Of a DNA stretch of 64,000 nucleotides, positions 11,285-23,400 are shown piece by piece. Under the pieces are notes generated by a model, which made no database searches, was not told the DNA's origin, and saw nothing but the letters and a program-made list of their open reading frames with translations. This DNA comes from Trochalopteron elliotii (lineage: Eukaryota; Chordata; Aves; Passeriformes; Leiothrichidae): positions 1,371,072-1,435,071 of the forward strand of contig JANPWX010000029.1 of assembly GCA_024734555.1 (NCBI GenBank). The letters are read 5' to 3'. Every line of letters starts with the position of its first letter. Position 1 is the stretch's first letter. A program made the translations under genes and the position numbers.

Positions 11285-14200
11285 GCTCATGAGGATGGTG
11301 ATAGAATAAATGCTTTGTGCACATCCTACACTGAAACCCAGGACAGCAATGTATATGTGCAGTTCTGGATTGTGTTGGTTTGTGACTGAGTTCAGCTAAA
11401 AGCCTTTTTTTGTTTTGGTTTGGTTTTGAAATTAGCTTTTCCCCAACTGAATTTCGCTCTTAGCTTTCTCTGACCACTTCTGCTGTTCTTAGTGCCTGTG
11501 CAAATACATGAGACACTGGAGAGAAGTGTCATTCATGATGTTTTTTCCTGAAGCTGAACCACTCTAACTTAGAAACCAGTAGGTGAAAAGTGAGTTAAAG
11601 AAAAAGATATGGACAGTAAAGAACACACTGTATTGACAGATGTCATAAATTCACAGACACCAACTCTCCTTGTGCAGCCCTTCACCCAGTAAATGTTGCA
11701 AACACAGCATAACTTACAAGAGGCAGAACATAGAGATTGGATCTGTTATATAATTCTGAGTCTAAAAATGTAATTAGATATATCTTTAAAGGCAGTTAAT
11801 TTTCAAAGACTAGTGATTTTTTTTTTAAAGTACACAAAAAGGGAAAATCTTAAAGGTATTTTTGTATCTTTTTTGGGCTTTTTCTCATAAATCCTACGGA
11901 CTGCTCACCTAAATATATCTACAGACTGATGATTTGTAGTTATTCCAATGATAATACAATGTCTCATTCATCAAAATCATATGATACATTTCACACCACT
12001 TTTTCCACCTGTGTGTTTCTCATGTTTTAGGGTTTGGCATGACTGAGACTGAACAGTGTCCAGACTCTGTCACCTGCTTTTCCTGTCATGTTGCACTACT
12101 ACTTTCAAGGTTCATGTAAAAGCCTGATGTAGCCTGGTGGAATTTGTAAAAATTTAAAATTTTACAGAGCATCTGGCTGCAACTTAAGCTTTAGGTGTTT
12201 CTCTTAAATGTATTGGATACATATCTGATGACTTCCAAACAATCCAAAAACGATAACAAGAGTCTTCAATGAAACAGTGATAAGAAAGTGGGAGCAGACA
12301 ATGTTAAATGCATTTCAAAAAGTCTAAGGAATATTACTATATCTAGGAAAAAATACAAGCAAGGAAAGAAAAAGGTGCTTTTGACAAGGATGACTCTAGT
12401 TCAGCAGGACAGTTATCCTCCCAGCATCCAGAAAATCATCACTTCTGCTCTTTCTACCTTGCAATATTACATAAGTGCAGATCTAAAAAGTGCAAACTAT
12501 TCATAGTTGTGTAAATACATCCAGGGTTTTTTCCAGAGCTGTATCAAAGCTAAAAATGTTAAAACTGTAAAGGGTTTGCTTGTTCTTTTTAATGAAATAT
12601 GAAATTAAGGAGAAGTTTGATTTTTAGGCTAAGAACTTTCTTTTAACCTGACTTGCCTGTCAGAGAGCACTCCCCACTCTGTGAGTTGGCTAGTTTAGGC
12701 AGGTTTTAAGGTGTGCAGAGAGACCAAGTAAGGAAGGTATTTTGGAGTATGAAATTGTCATTTAATCTGAAATAAGAATATGTCATATTGGCAAAGCTGG
12801 CAAGCTGAGAATTTGTACCATCACACGTGTGAAGGGATTGTCCTTTGCTGCTCCTTAGAACAGATGAATGCCAATGTTCAGTTGCTTTTTCCCAGTTCTC
12901 TGCTTTTCTTCATTAGGAGTTTTATGCTCTTCCTTGGGAACAATTTTCCTTGAGCAACTAAATACTGTATTCTCAATAGCTGCAATTTTCTGTGTGGTTT
13001 TTGTGGTCTTGCATTTCCTTGTCTGACACAACTGAATGGCTGTCTGGACTTTGTTTCATACACAATTCTAACTTTTCTAAATTCACCATCCTCCATGCAT
13101 TTGGCTTCTTTACCATGACCAGCCTTCAAATTGGTAACTTTTCTAGCCCATATTGCTGGCAGTAGGAAAATTATGTTTTTCTAGTTGCTGGCTTAAAAGG
13201 ATTTCCCATAAAACAGCATTTCAGATACTTACCAAGTCTTAAATAATGAACAGGAGGTTTGAGGGTTCTTTTGTTCATGTAGGGGATAATAAAAAACAAG
13301 GCTTAGTGGAATCTGCATGAAAGTCACACCTTTTTAGTCTGGAGAGAGATTTCTAGCTAGATTTGTCTGAGTCTTATTTAAATCTGCATGTCTTCAGCTT
13401 CATGAATGTGGTTTTTTGATAATTGCTTTGTTAGTCCTCTGACACTGAGTGACAGTACTTTTCAGTGCTTGACAGCCAAATCCATTGGCACACGACAGTC
13501 CTCATACACAGTGAGGTGTTTTCTTTCTGCCTGGTGACAGTAAGAGCTTTCAAGTTGACAGAGGGGGGCTAAGATGCCTTCACAAGTGAGAAGAAAGCTG
13601 AGAGAGGATGAGGAGGTTCTCTGTCAAAATAAAAGCATTCATTTAGTTAATCCTTCCAATGTAATGAAATAAAGGGAAGATCTGATAGTGACATGTTAAA
13701 ACATAATTTTATTTATGTGTTGCTTATAGAAAAAAATATCACTTAATTTATTATCAGGGTCCTCATGACTAGAAAATTTTTGCAGTAAGTGTAACAAATA
13801 TTTCTTTTTCAGTGAGGTGATGAATGGTTTGATGTATAAAGAGAATATTTACATGTGAAGAGTATTGCAGTACCTTCTGACAACTCATCTGTTAATTATT
13901 TTTTCTCAATAAATAATTAGTATAGAATGTGTTTATTTAGGGATTTTTGGTATAATTTTTTTTTTGGTTTAAAATTTAAATCAAGATGAGTTTGAGGGTT
14001 TTATACAGTTTACAGTAACTCAAGGAATTTCCTGCTTTCATTTTAAATGCTGTGGACACTTTCCCACTACAAAATAATGGTTTGATTAGTCAAAATTTCT
14101 GTAATAAATTCAAGGCATTCTTAGAAATGGAGTGGACAGAAGGCAAAAGAATGCCTGCACTAATGCTGTGCTTGCTGCATCCATGAGGACAGTAGTATTA

Positions 14201-14561
14201 ACTGGTAATATTGACTTCTGTTTGGGGAAGGAGAGGGGACCAAAACAACCAAACAACAAAAACCCAAAAAAAGCCCTTGCTGAGCTCAGTCAGTCAGCAG
14301 TTAATTACCCATCAGGGAAAACTGTTTAATGAATGACAAGAGGAGTGGTTTATGTGATCAAAGGCAGGTGGGTTATTATGGATGGATGTTGCTGATTGCT
14401 GGTGATTTGTCTGTGCCTGGATCTTCTGCATGGATATTCATGGGAATGTCCCTTCTCTTCTGTCTTTGCAACTGGATTCCATTGCAGCAAGATTGCATTT
14501 GCATTTGTTCCTTATATTCATGGTTGTTCTGATGCCTTCTTGAGCTTTCATGTTTTTCAGG
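11285..14561. other. Unique AT-rich sequence, no gene seen
   Basis: No gene or repeat was recognised between the family 2 LTR and the second family 1 LTR. Open frames are at most 83 codons (12878-13129, minus, basic, unrecognised). Confidence 0.6.
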
Positions 14562-14959
14562 GGTGTAGGGGTGCAGTTCTGAGCTCACATTCACTGTCAC
14601 TCAGCTCTTCACAGAGCAGGGAGACAAAGCAAATCTTTTTCCTGCTGAGGACCAAGGACAGCTCTCAGGCCCAAAAGCACAAACAAGGGTGGGCTGAAGG
14701 GAGGAACAAGAATGATGGGACCTCACAACCTGCAGCTGTAATTGGACAACTAAACCCCAAGATGCAAATGAACCAAAACATATAAAAGTGTGAGACCTCA
14801 TGACGTTTGTCCATTTTGTGACCATTTTGGGTCCAATTTGGGTGTAGCCCTGGTCAAGCCCTGTCCTGCCCAAGGTGTACCCTCAAGGCCTTTCAATAAA
14901 TTCCTATTTTATTCTCCAGCTCTGTGCAGTCTCTGTTTCAGGTCAGCCTTCCCAAGGCA
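14562..14959 (+). mobile_element. Solo LTR of an endogenous retrovirus, family 1 copy B
   Basis: This is the plus-strand partner of 9461-9860. It has an intact TATA box TATAAAA (14781-14787) and AATAAA (14895-14900) about 110 bases further on, then a short tail ending CCCAAGGCA. About 39 differences over roughly 395 aligned bases were counted by eye against copy A, many concentrated just downstream of the TATA box. The first two bases look changed from TG. No retroviral genes follow it, so it is read as a solo LTR. A short TCAG occurs on both sides (14557-14560 and 14960-14963), but copy A also carries TCAG after its end, so this may be element sequence and not a target duplication. The preserved promoter signals make it the more likely of the two to have residual activity. 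Confidence 0.85.
14781..14787 (+). promoter_or_regulatory. TATA box of LTR copy B
   Basis: TATAAAA lies within the U3 part of the LTR. The AATAAA lies downstream at 14895-14900. The sister copy has TCTAAAA at the same place. Confidence 0.65.
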
Positions 14960-17138
14960 TCAGTTCTCTCTTCCTGCCAAAATGCAAGGATTTAGGTGTT
15001 TGAGAGGTTGCAACTTCAGTTATTGCTGGGCTCCAGGGCCCAAGGATACCCCTGAGGTTCTGTCTCCCTGGGGTGGTTGACTCCCTTGGCCATGTGCCTT
15101 TCAGCAAACACGTCTGGGACAGGGGCCATGACAATGACCCCACACCCAGGGCAGTGGTCACCTCTGCTCCAGGGCTAACTAATGCACTGCTGGTGACACA
15201 GGACAAGAATGAGTTACAAGGACACTTCACCCACAACAGCTGCTGCAGCACCTAGTGTCCTTTTAGTTCTGATGAGGAGGTTTCAGAAAAAAAAAGCCTA
15301 TTGTGGTTTTAGTGTGTGTAAGACATCTCTTTTACAATATCCCCCTAACATAAATGAATGCTCTTCTGAAATTAGTTTCATATTAAACCTATTTGTGTGC
15401 TTATGATAAGGCCTGATAACATTGACTATTTTCTGACTTGAGTGCTTTTTTTCTCACAGGATGTACTCTTTAAGTAATTTTCGTGTCATCCACCTTCATG
15501 GTATTTTACTGCTCTAAGTTTCATTCTGCAGTTCTTAATACATCTGTATCTGTTCTGCAGGAAATCTTCTTTTGGTGAGCAATTTAAAGTCAGGCTTTTC
15601 TTTTGGTCTGTTTTATAAAACCTGTTTTGGGTTAGCTAGTACCAATCTTAACTTGACTTTGAAAACCTAGTCCATCCAAAGAAAATAATAGGTGGCTTGA
15701 AAATGGAAATTTAGAAGCTATGATTCTGTTAGTGTTTAGTGTTTTACTGTTTTAAAACACTTGAAAACTTTGAAGAGCACACGGGCATCCAGTGAAAACA
15801 TTAATCATTTTTTATGCCACATTCCAGATTAAATACTTGTTTTTCACATTTGTATCCATTTTGTTGCCTCTCAACCCAAGACTCCTACTTTTCCTTTCAT
15901 TTCCTATTTTATTTCAAGTTTAGTTAAGTCTCACATGTTGCTCTGTCAGTTGCAGTTATTTTCAATAGCACAGTAGTTGTGCCTGAAAATAGTGGAAATA
16001 TTACCTGCTGAATGTTATCAGTGCATGAACTAGTATTTTAAACAAATCATGTTGAAGAGAACCTAAACCAGTTTGAACCAATTCAAAAGGTAGGAATAAC
16101 ACATTTTAGAGACTGTCACAATGATAGCTTCAGTAAATGTACAACCTTTCTTTGCTGCTTTAAAAAAAAATCTCTGTATGCTGCTAGCATACAAGTTAAA
16201 AAAGGCCTAATTTTTCTATTGCTCTCAATTATGTAATTAAGCCTTCAGACTGAATCATTTTAAATGGTGTCTTTTTTGGTGATTTAATATTCTATAGAGT
16301 TTCTGACTATTCCCAAGACATCTTCAGTGAAAACATAACTTTTCTTAAGGTTAAATGAAAATCCCTTGGAATGGTGCATTCTTTTCAGGTGATGTGCTCA
16401 GATCTTTCTGAAAACACTAAGTTGAAGAGTGAGTTTTAAAAGTGCTGTTGTGTGAGTTGATTATCCTCCATGTTCCTAGGCTTGTTTGGGTTCCATTATA
16501 AGCACATGAGATTCTATGTAAATGTGTGATTTCCTCAGTGTCATTTTAAAGAAATTGTCTCATTCTTATCTCTCTCTCTCTTTATTTTTTAATTAGCCAC
16601 ATAAAATTGACATAAAGATTTTGAGCCTTAAAATGTCCAACATATTCTATCTTTGATGGTATGGCTTATTTTTAATTGCATTTTAAAAAAGAAATGGGCC
16701 TAAAACATCTAGCCTTATGCATTATATCAATTATCTTGGTGGAAAAAACACATAAAATACATTTAATTATAGGTCACAACCCAACAAATCATAAAAATCC
16801 TGTTCTGAAGTAAATTGTTGCCACTAATTAGCTTTTCTGTTTGTCAGTGCTAAAATAAATCCGTGTCTTGCTAATATTGGTTATTTCAGTGAATCTGAAA
16901 GGCATAAAATACTGATGTGTCCAATCACTATATAGTTTGATAATATTCAAGAATATATAAATGGAAATCTGCATTTAATAGCTTTAAATACACTATGATG
17001 AGCCTTATTGTAATTTACTTTAAATTGAATTCATTTTTAACTTCTCTTAAATCCAGCAAGAAATGTGCTATTTTAAGTTCTGATTTTGAGTTTGATTTTT
17101 TGTTGTGCTGCTTTTTTTCTTTTTTCTTTTCTTTTCAG
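14960..17138. other. Unique sequence, no gene seen; possible conserved non-coding block
   Basis: A GC-richer patch (about 14960-15260) continues from the LTR and may hold element-derived sequence I could not place. The part from about 16550 to 17050 is low-GC, rich in TAATTA/ATTA-like homeodomain-type words and free of simple repeats, a look often shared by conserved non-coding elements. Conservation itself cannot be judged from one sequence. Confidence 0.4.
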
Positions 17139-17428
17139 TAAAAAATATTTCCAAGACATTTACACACTTCTGTGCAAGTTTGAACAGCAAAACTGAGATG
17201 TTTAATCAAGGAATGAAAGTGTTCATAATCAGGTGTGAGACCTTTGACATACTAAATCACAAGGGTCCAAAGCAGAAGAAATTAACTAAATTTGCACCAC
17301 ATATCAGGGACAATGGTTTGGCATACAATGTGGAGAAAATCCCAACTACTGTCCATGGAGTTTCACTCACTTCAGTCTTTCTATCCGCAGAGAAACTTTT
17401 GAAAGTGCTGAACTATCTTACTACCTAA
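17139..17428 (+). other. Exon-like open segment behind a strong splice acceptor, unrecognised
   Basis: A long pyrimidine tract (17109-17136) ends in CAG at 17136-17138, close to an ideal 3' splice site. Directly after it, 96 codons are open to TAA at 17426-17428, entering in phase 1. The codons are mixed and plausible for coding sequence, and the predicted peptide is lysine-rich and ends LKVLNYLTT. The open frame reaches upstream into the pyrimidine tract only with a GTG codon, so no local ATG start exists near the acceptor; the first in-frame ATG is at residue 22 or so of the segment. I do not recognise the protein and found no upstream exon. It could be a lineage-specific last exon, a non-coding transcript exon or chance. 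Confidence 0.25.
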
Positions 17429-20400
17429 TTATTATCTAATTTAAACGAATTTATAATATTATGTAGCAGTTTGTTGCTGGTTTAACTAGGAAAGAGAATA
17501 TAGCATAGAGGGATGTTGTCACATTAATAATTATATAATTTTTAAAAAGTGAAAAATCAACCCTCTTTTGCTCTCCCCATCTTTCATGTCTAATAACAAT
17601 CAGAATATAGTGAGGCATATTTTTTTTTTTTAACTTTTTGGTACTATGCTGTTAAGATCAGAAAGAAGAAAGAGGATGAAAAGTTGAATCAATTGCTACT
17701 GTAAAGTAAAATGCAGCACAGTTATGCCAAAAGGAAATGATAAGCAACATTTTAGGCTAGGCAATAGATAACATGATTTTTATTGTTAAATACCAAAAGC
17801 ATTTTAAAGAGAAAAAGTGGGAAGTGGGATCTGTGAGAGAACAAGATGGGGATGTGAGTAGAGGCAATGGGACTGACCTAAAAGTTATGCAGAAAGTTCT
17901 GTAACATCTGTTGAGTCATGGAGTACACTTTTCAAATTCTTGCCTTTGAACAATTGATACTGCAGTGCCCAAACATTGCTGAACCTGGAATTTGTTTCCA
18001 GTTTTATCTTGTTATCTATCTGAAGCATACAGATATTGCTGTGATTAAGAGGCTTTAAAAACTTGCACTGGGGATGCTGATTACAGAATAGAACCTGGAG
18101 GAAAATCTAAAAATTTTTTCTTTTTCCTAATGTACATAACAGATGAGTTCAGTGTCTCTTGCTTCAGGAAAAAAAAAAAAAAAAAAGGAAGATGAGAAAG
18201 TTCAGGATGAGAAATTCCAGAGCAGTGCACATGAAGTGCTAAACCATCTCTTACAGGATTACGGGTATTTCTTAGGAAAGAAGTCTGTGTTGATCCACAT
18301 AGGAAATCCAGTACTGGGAGACTGGAAGGAGCAGAAACAGGTCAGAGAGGCATGACCATCTTTAACATGGATTAAAATCTGGAGATGTGATTAGTACTGC
18401 CCAGGTAATTTTGGGGATTTGATGTCCAGAGAGGTATTGTCACCTAGAAGACAATGAGTTCATAGTTCAAACAGCTGATCAGCATACTGAATGCAAAGTT
18501 TCTGAGATTGCCAAAATAACGTCAGGGTGGCTTTATATGAAGTTATAATCCCAAGAGGAAATGGCTGGAACAAGTTAGATCATCCAGCACTCCATGCTGA
18601 ATAAAGCAGCAGCGAGGTGGGGCTGGGACTCACCAGGGAAAACCGGCAATTGTACGGAAGTGCAGAGGAGAAAGCACAGCAACAGATACATATATATGAG
18701 TTATTTAAGATGTTAATTGCATTTTTAATAGGTAAGGGAAATTGAGTCTGATTGATATGGAAGTTAAAGCAAGGAAGCATGGATAAGTGGTCTCGTTAAG
18801 TGGGTGTATAATGGTAATGAAGGCAGGAAGGGGTGGGCTCTTGAGAGGGAGGGCTAGATTCAAACAAAACCTTGCTAAGCAATTATGAACTTGTTAATCT
18901 TGGAATTGAATTTGTAAGTTTGATTAAAATACAAAAATAAAAGAAATATTAAATATAAGAACAAAAATAATACAGCATATAATAAAAAAGAATAAAAAAA
19001 TATTGGTGGTGGGCTCATCATGCAGCTAGGCTAAGTGATGAATTTGGCCAAGAAATCAGAGCAATGCTCTGTTCTAGTTTCATGAACCTGGCCAGGCACT
19101 GACTCCCTAAATTTAACTAATTACAGCTTTCCCTGTAAAATTGGCTCAAGATTACTATTGCAGCCAATAGGTGATTATACATGAGGTCTGAAAACTAACA
19201 AGATCTCTAAAGTTAATTTTCATACTGTATATTGTATGTTTGAAATTTCTCTCATACAGTTTTCTTTCATGTAGCAAGGACAAACAGCCCTTTACACTGG
19301 AGACTACGTGCTGCAGGAAAACAGTTTCTTGTTCCCAAGTCTTTGGAGAAAAAGACCAGTCTTTTGTTGGAATTGTTTGACAGAATATTATAGAAAAAAA
19401 CCCAAACCATTTAATTGTATCAATTTTTTTACTCACAGGTGAGACAGATAAATGAAAATTACCAAAAAAGACTGTCACATTGTGGATTGTTGGTTTGTTG
19501 TTGGATTTTTTCCTCTGAAGTGAATGAAAGCAAATTAAGGGCTAATTTAGGATGGGACTGAAATCACTTAAAATTAGTGAGGACACACATGCTCTGAGAC
19601 CTTCTCAATGACATACTCTAGGTAGAAATCAGTAAATTATTTAAGAAAAATATTATTAAAAAGGAAAAAAAGAGAAAAGTACAGCCTTACTCTATATGAA
19701 CTTTTAGTGCTGATGTTAGAATATTAGTAACAAGGTACTGCAAGTCATTTGAAAAACTCCACATCTGAGACAATATGCAGATCATTTTGTTTTGCAGGTT
19801 TATGTGCATAAAGCACCTGAGAAACTGTATTAAATACTGGTAGGGTTCCAAATGTAAAGTCTAAAGGGAATTGAAAATTATATCATTTGCTAGGGATGAG
19901 TAGATAAGTATTTTAGAATGCTGTGAAACTAGGAATTTTCAGATCTGATGTGAGTGTCCTTCAGAGAAAGCAAATGCTAGTTTTAGAGTAATAGCCAAAT
20001 ACAACTTGAATCCAATCAGAAAAACCATTAGTTTTACTGAAGTCTTCAAATTATTGCTTAATGATAATAACTGAATGAATTTCCAGCCCATAATCCAGGT
20101 TATGTAATGTATTGAGGATTTTCTGAGTTCTCTAAATGTATTTGTTACCACTGTTTATCCTCAGATTCATATCCAGTGTGGGCTGCAGCAAATCAGTCAA
20201 TTAGGAGTGGTGGGTGGGGAGATGTCTCGGGGATTAAGGCACTCAGATATCTATTTGTAAATCAGACAAATAAATAAAGAAAGGCAGTTGCCAGGATCTG
20301 TGGTTACCTAGATACTGGGCACTGTGACTCAGAAGCTTTTGATCTTTTATCACTCCATAGAAGTTTTTCTTCTGAGTTTGAAAATATCTACTTTTCACTT

Positions 20401-23400
20401 TTAATACTTCATTGGATTTTTTTTCTTCTGATAAGAACTACAGAAAATAATAACATAATATTTGTGTGTGTATATGAACACTCTAGTCATTACAAAAGCT
20501 ATTTCTTTTTCTTTTGAGAATTTCCCATGTCTTCAATTATTTTCTTAATTTCTGCTTGAAGTGGGATTTTTGTCCAATAAGAATAAACTTAAGTAAAAGC
20601 TATATGTGTATTTGTACAATACCACAATGTTAATCCTTTGGTTCTTGCCCTTATAATAGCACTGTAATGTATCTAGCAAGAAGCTGTGATTATTGCATAT
20701 GCAGAATAAACAGAAGAATTTGAGGCAAACTTAAAAGATACAGCCATGTTTTCTGCTAGAAGTTTATTCTCACTGACTGTAAAGTATACAAGAATTAGAG
20801 ATGAAGTAATATAAGAGGGAGCAAAAGTTGTAAAAATCTGCTGGAAGATAATAAATACTGAAATTAGTATGGCTTATGTACCTTGAGTCAGGCTGCCTTC
20901 TAAAAATGGCATGTCAGTTTTCTCCTAAATATTCAAGTCACATTTTAGCTCCTTGTCCCAAAATACATGATTATATCAAGTAGTTGTATTTATATATAAA
21001 CATTAAAGAAAAAAATCATGGTTGAGTTATGTTGTTTTTTATCATCTTAGCTGTAGCTGCCAAGTTGAACAAGGCTTTTCTTTTATGAGCTACCCTGTAC
21101 CTTGTTTTGAAATCCTGTATGGTTGAAACATTTAGAGCCAGTCACTGCTCTGACCGGGGTTCTGAATGTCATTGCAAAGTGTTATACAACTGCAAATCCT
21201 AATGGTGCTTCTCCTATTTGGTAGACTTGCCTCTTTATGTAATTGTTCTATTATTGTTCTTGGCACTGCTATCTCCACATGGGAGCCCAGGAGACCATGG
21301 CCAGCAACAGTTAAACCAGTGACAACAGGAATTGTCCCCATCAGTATCAAAGCTAACAGGAATTCCTTCTTTTATTTTTTGAGACACTTTGTATCAGGTT
21401 TACCTCTTGCACAGGGTAGTGTGAAAAAGGAAGCAATTGCAGCATAGTTAAAATGATTCATGTGCTAGGAAGCAACTGGATTTCAAATGTAAGAATAGCT
21501 TTAACAATAACCCAGTGAAGGTAACTGGAGAGTCTCTTGAAGTAATTGTCTCTCAAAGCTCCAGCAATTAAGTAATTCTGGATCAAAATACTGTTTGCAA
21601 AATATTACTAAATTACCTATATGAACCAAAATGTTCCAAACTTTAGTGCAGTGAACTGTATGTACATTTATTTTAGTAAACACTATTTGGTCATTCAAAT
21701 TAACTAGGGAAAAAAACTCCTTTTCTCTTGTTTGATTGAGTAGAGTTTCCAGTTACCACTTTTAAGATAGTCAAAAATTCTGTAAAGGTGCATTTTGTGG
21801 GCAGGTGGACAAGACAGGTTGGACCTCTCAACCAGCTTAATTGTGAGTCTTTTCTGTTAAATTCCAGAGAAATATTTTGAAAGTTGCTGATTTTGCATTT
21901 TAGCTAATTTCACAAAATTTCAGTTTGAAGACTGTAACTGCATGATTCTTCTACTCTAGGGAAAAATGCAGAATATTCCAGTGAACCTACAGCTTGTATT
22001 TGCTGGTTGGGATGGTTAGTGACCTCTTCTATCTGTTTGCTGCAGTGAGATCTACAGACTTCTTTACAAAACACTTCCCCTCCTCTATTATTCTCAGTAT
22101 TCCATAAGCAAATCTTCAAATTCTGATTGAAATATTTGGGAAAATCCTAAATAGGGCTCAAATAGTCCCTTAATTGTCATATATGTCAGGTAATAGTGCC
22201 TTGTAAAATTCTGCCTGCAGAAGTGTGCCAAACATCATTTAGTTGTTAATTGCAGAGCATTCATGTCAAACTGTTCCTCATATTTCAACCTTTAATTTCT
22301 TTTGGCACCTGATTTGACATCTGATTTATTATCAGTTTTTCTCTGTGGCGTGTGTGTACTTTGATATGTGATGACTGTGTTAAGTCAGACCTGTTAACTT
22401 TAGCCCAAGGCACCACTTGCCTGTTCTGTGTCATCTTGCAATCTTTTGTAATATTTATTTGGAGAACAGAGTATTTACAGAAATCTATGACTAATCTTTC
22501 CAATTGCAAAAGCCCATAATTTTCAGACTACTACTTTCCTTCTAGGCTTGTATTTATTAACTGGAAAGAGAGACTGGTGTGCAGGGTAGGAATGGGCTTG
22601 GTTGTCTGCAGCCTTCACTGGCCTTGTTCACTCTGCCCTGACCTAAAAAGGAAAAGTCCTCCATATGTTCAAAATTATCAATTAAGTGTGAAAGCATCAT
22701 GCAGTGGTTTCACACAATAAGTATCCCAACTATGTAGCCTTTCATACAGAATTAGGACTGGGGAAAAGAGTCTTGTACTTCATGAAGCACATTTCATAAG
22801 GAAGTCATGATCTTGTACTCCCTGCTGGGAGGTACAAAATCATGCCTGAATTATGAATAGAAAGTCTGGACCAAATGGAATGCCCTGGAAAATGTTTGCA
22901 GACATTAAAAATTTCATGTTATTTAGTGTGAGCTGAGAAATACTCCATAATTACTGACAGGTGGCCTAGAATAGGACACTGAAATTTCCCATGTAATTGA
23001 ACATTGATGATACATTATGTGTATCCAGTTTGATTTTAGTATCAAGTCATCACATAATTATATATAAAGATTCTTTACAAGATACCTGTTATTTCTTCAG
23101 GATCCATTACAGTCCATCAGACAAAATACCAGTTCTGCTTTTTAAACTATATATTATAATATTAGGATTCGTAAAATAAGGGTTGTTTACCCAATAGACT
23201 GTGAAGATTTTTTTAGAGTCACTCTAAATAGATGTTTTGCTCCTAGTTAGGGAATTCTGAGATAGTATAGTGGGTGTTGCAATGAATTGTCTCTATGCAA
23301 CAAAAATGCTGTGTCTTTGGAGTTGGGAAGGTTCAGTTAATATAGGATTTATCCTGATTTTTATCAATATGTTAAAATACAGAGCACCTGCATATTATAT

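Noticed and set aside
18143..18355. 70-codon frame with a lysine run
   Set aside because: The lysines are coded by a poly(A) run and the rest is not recognised.
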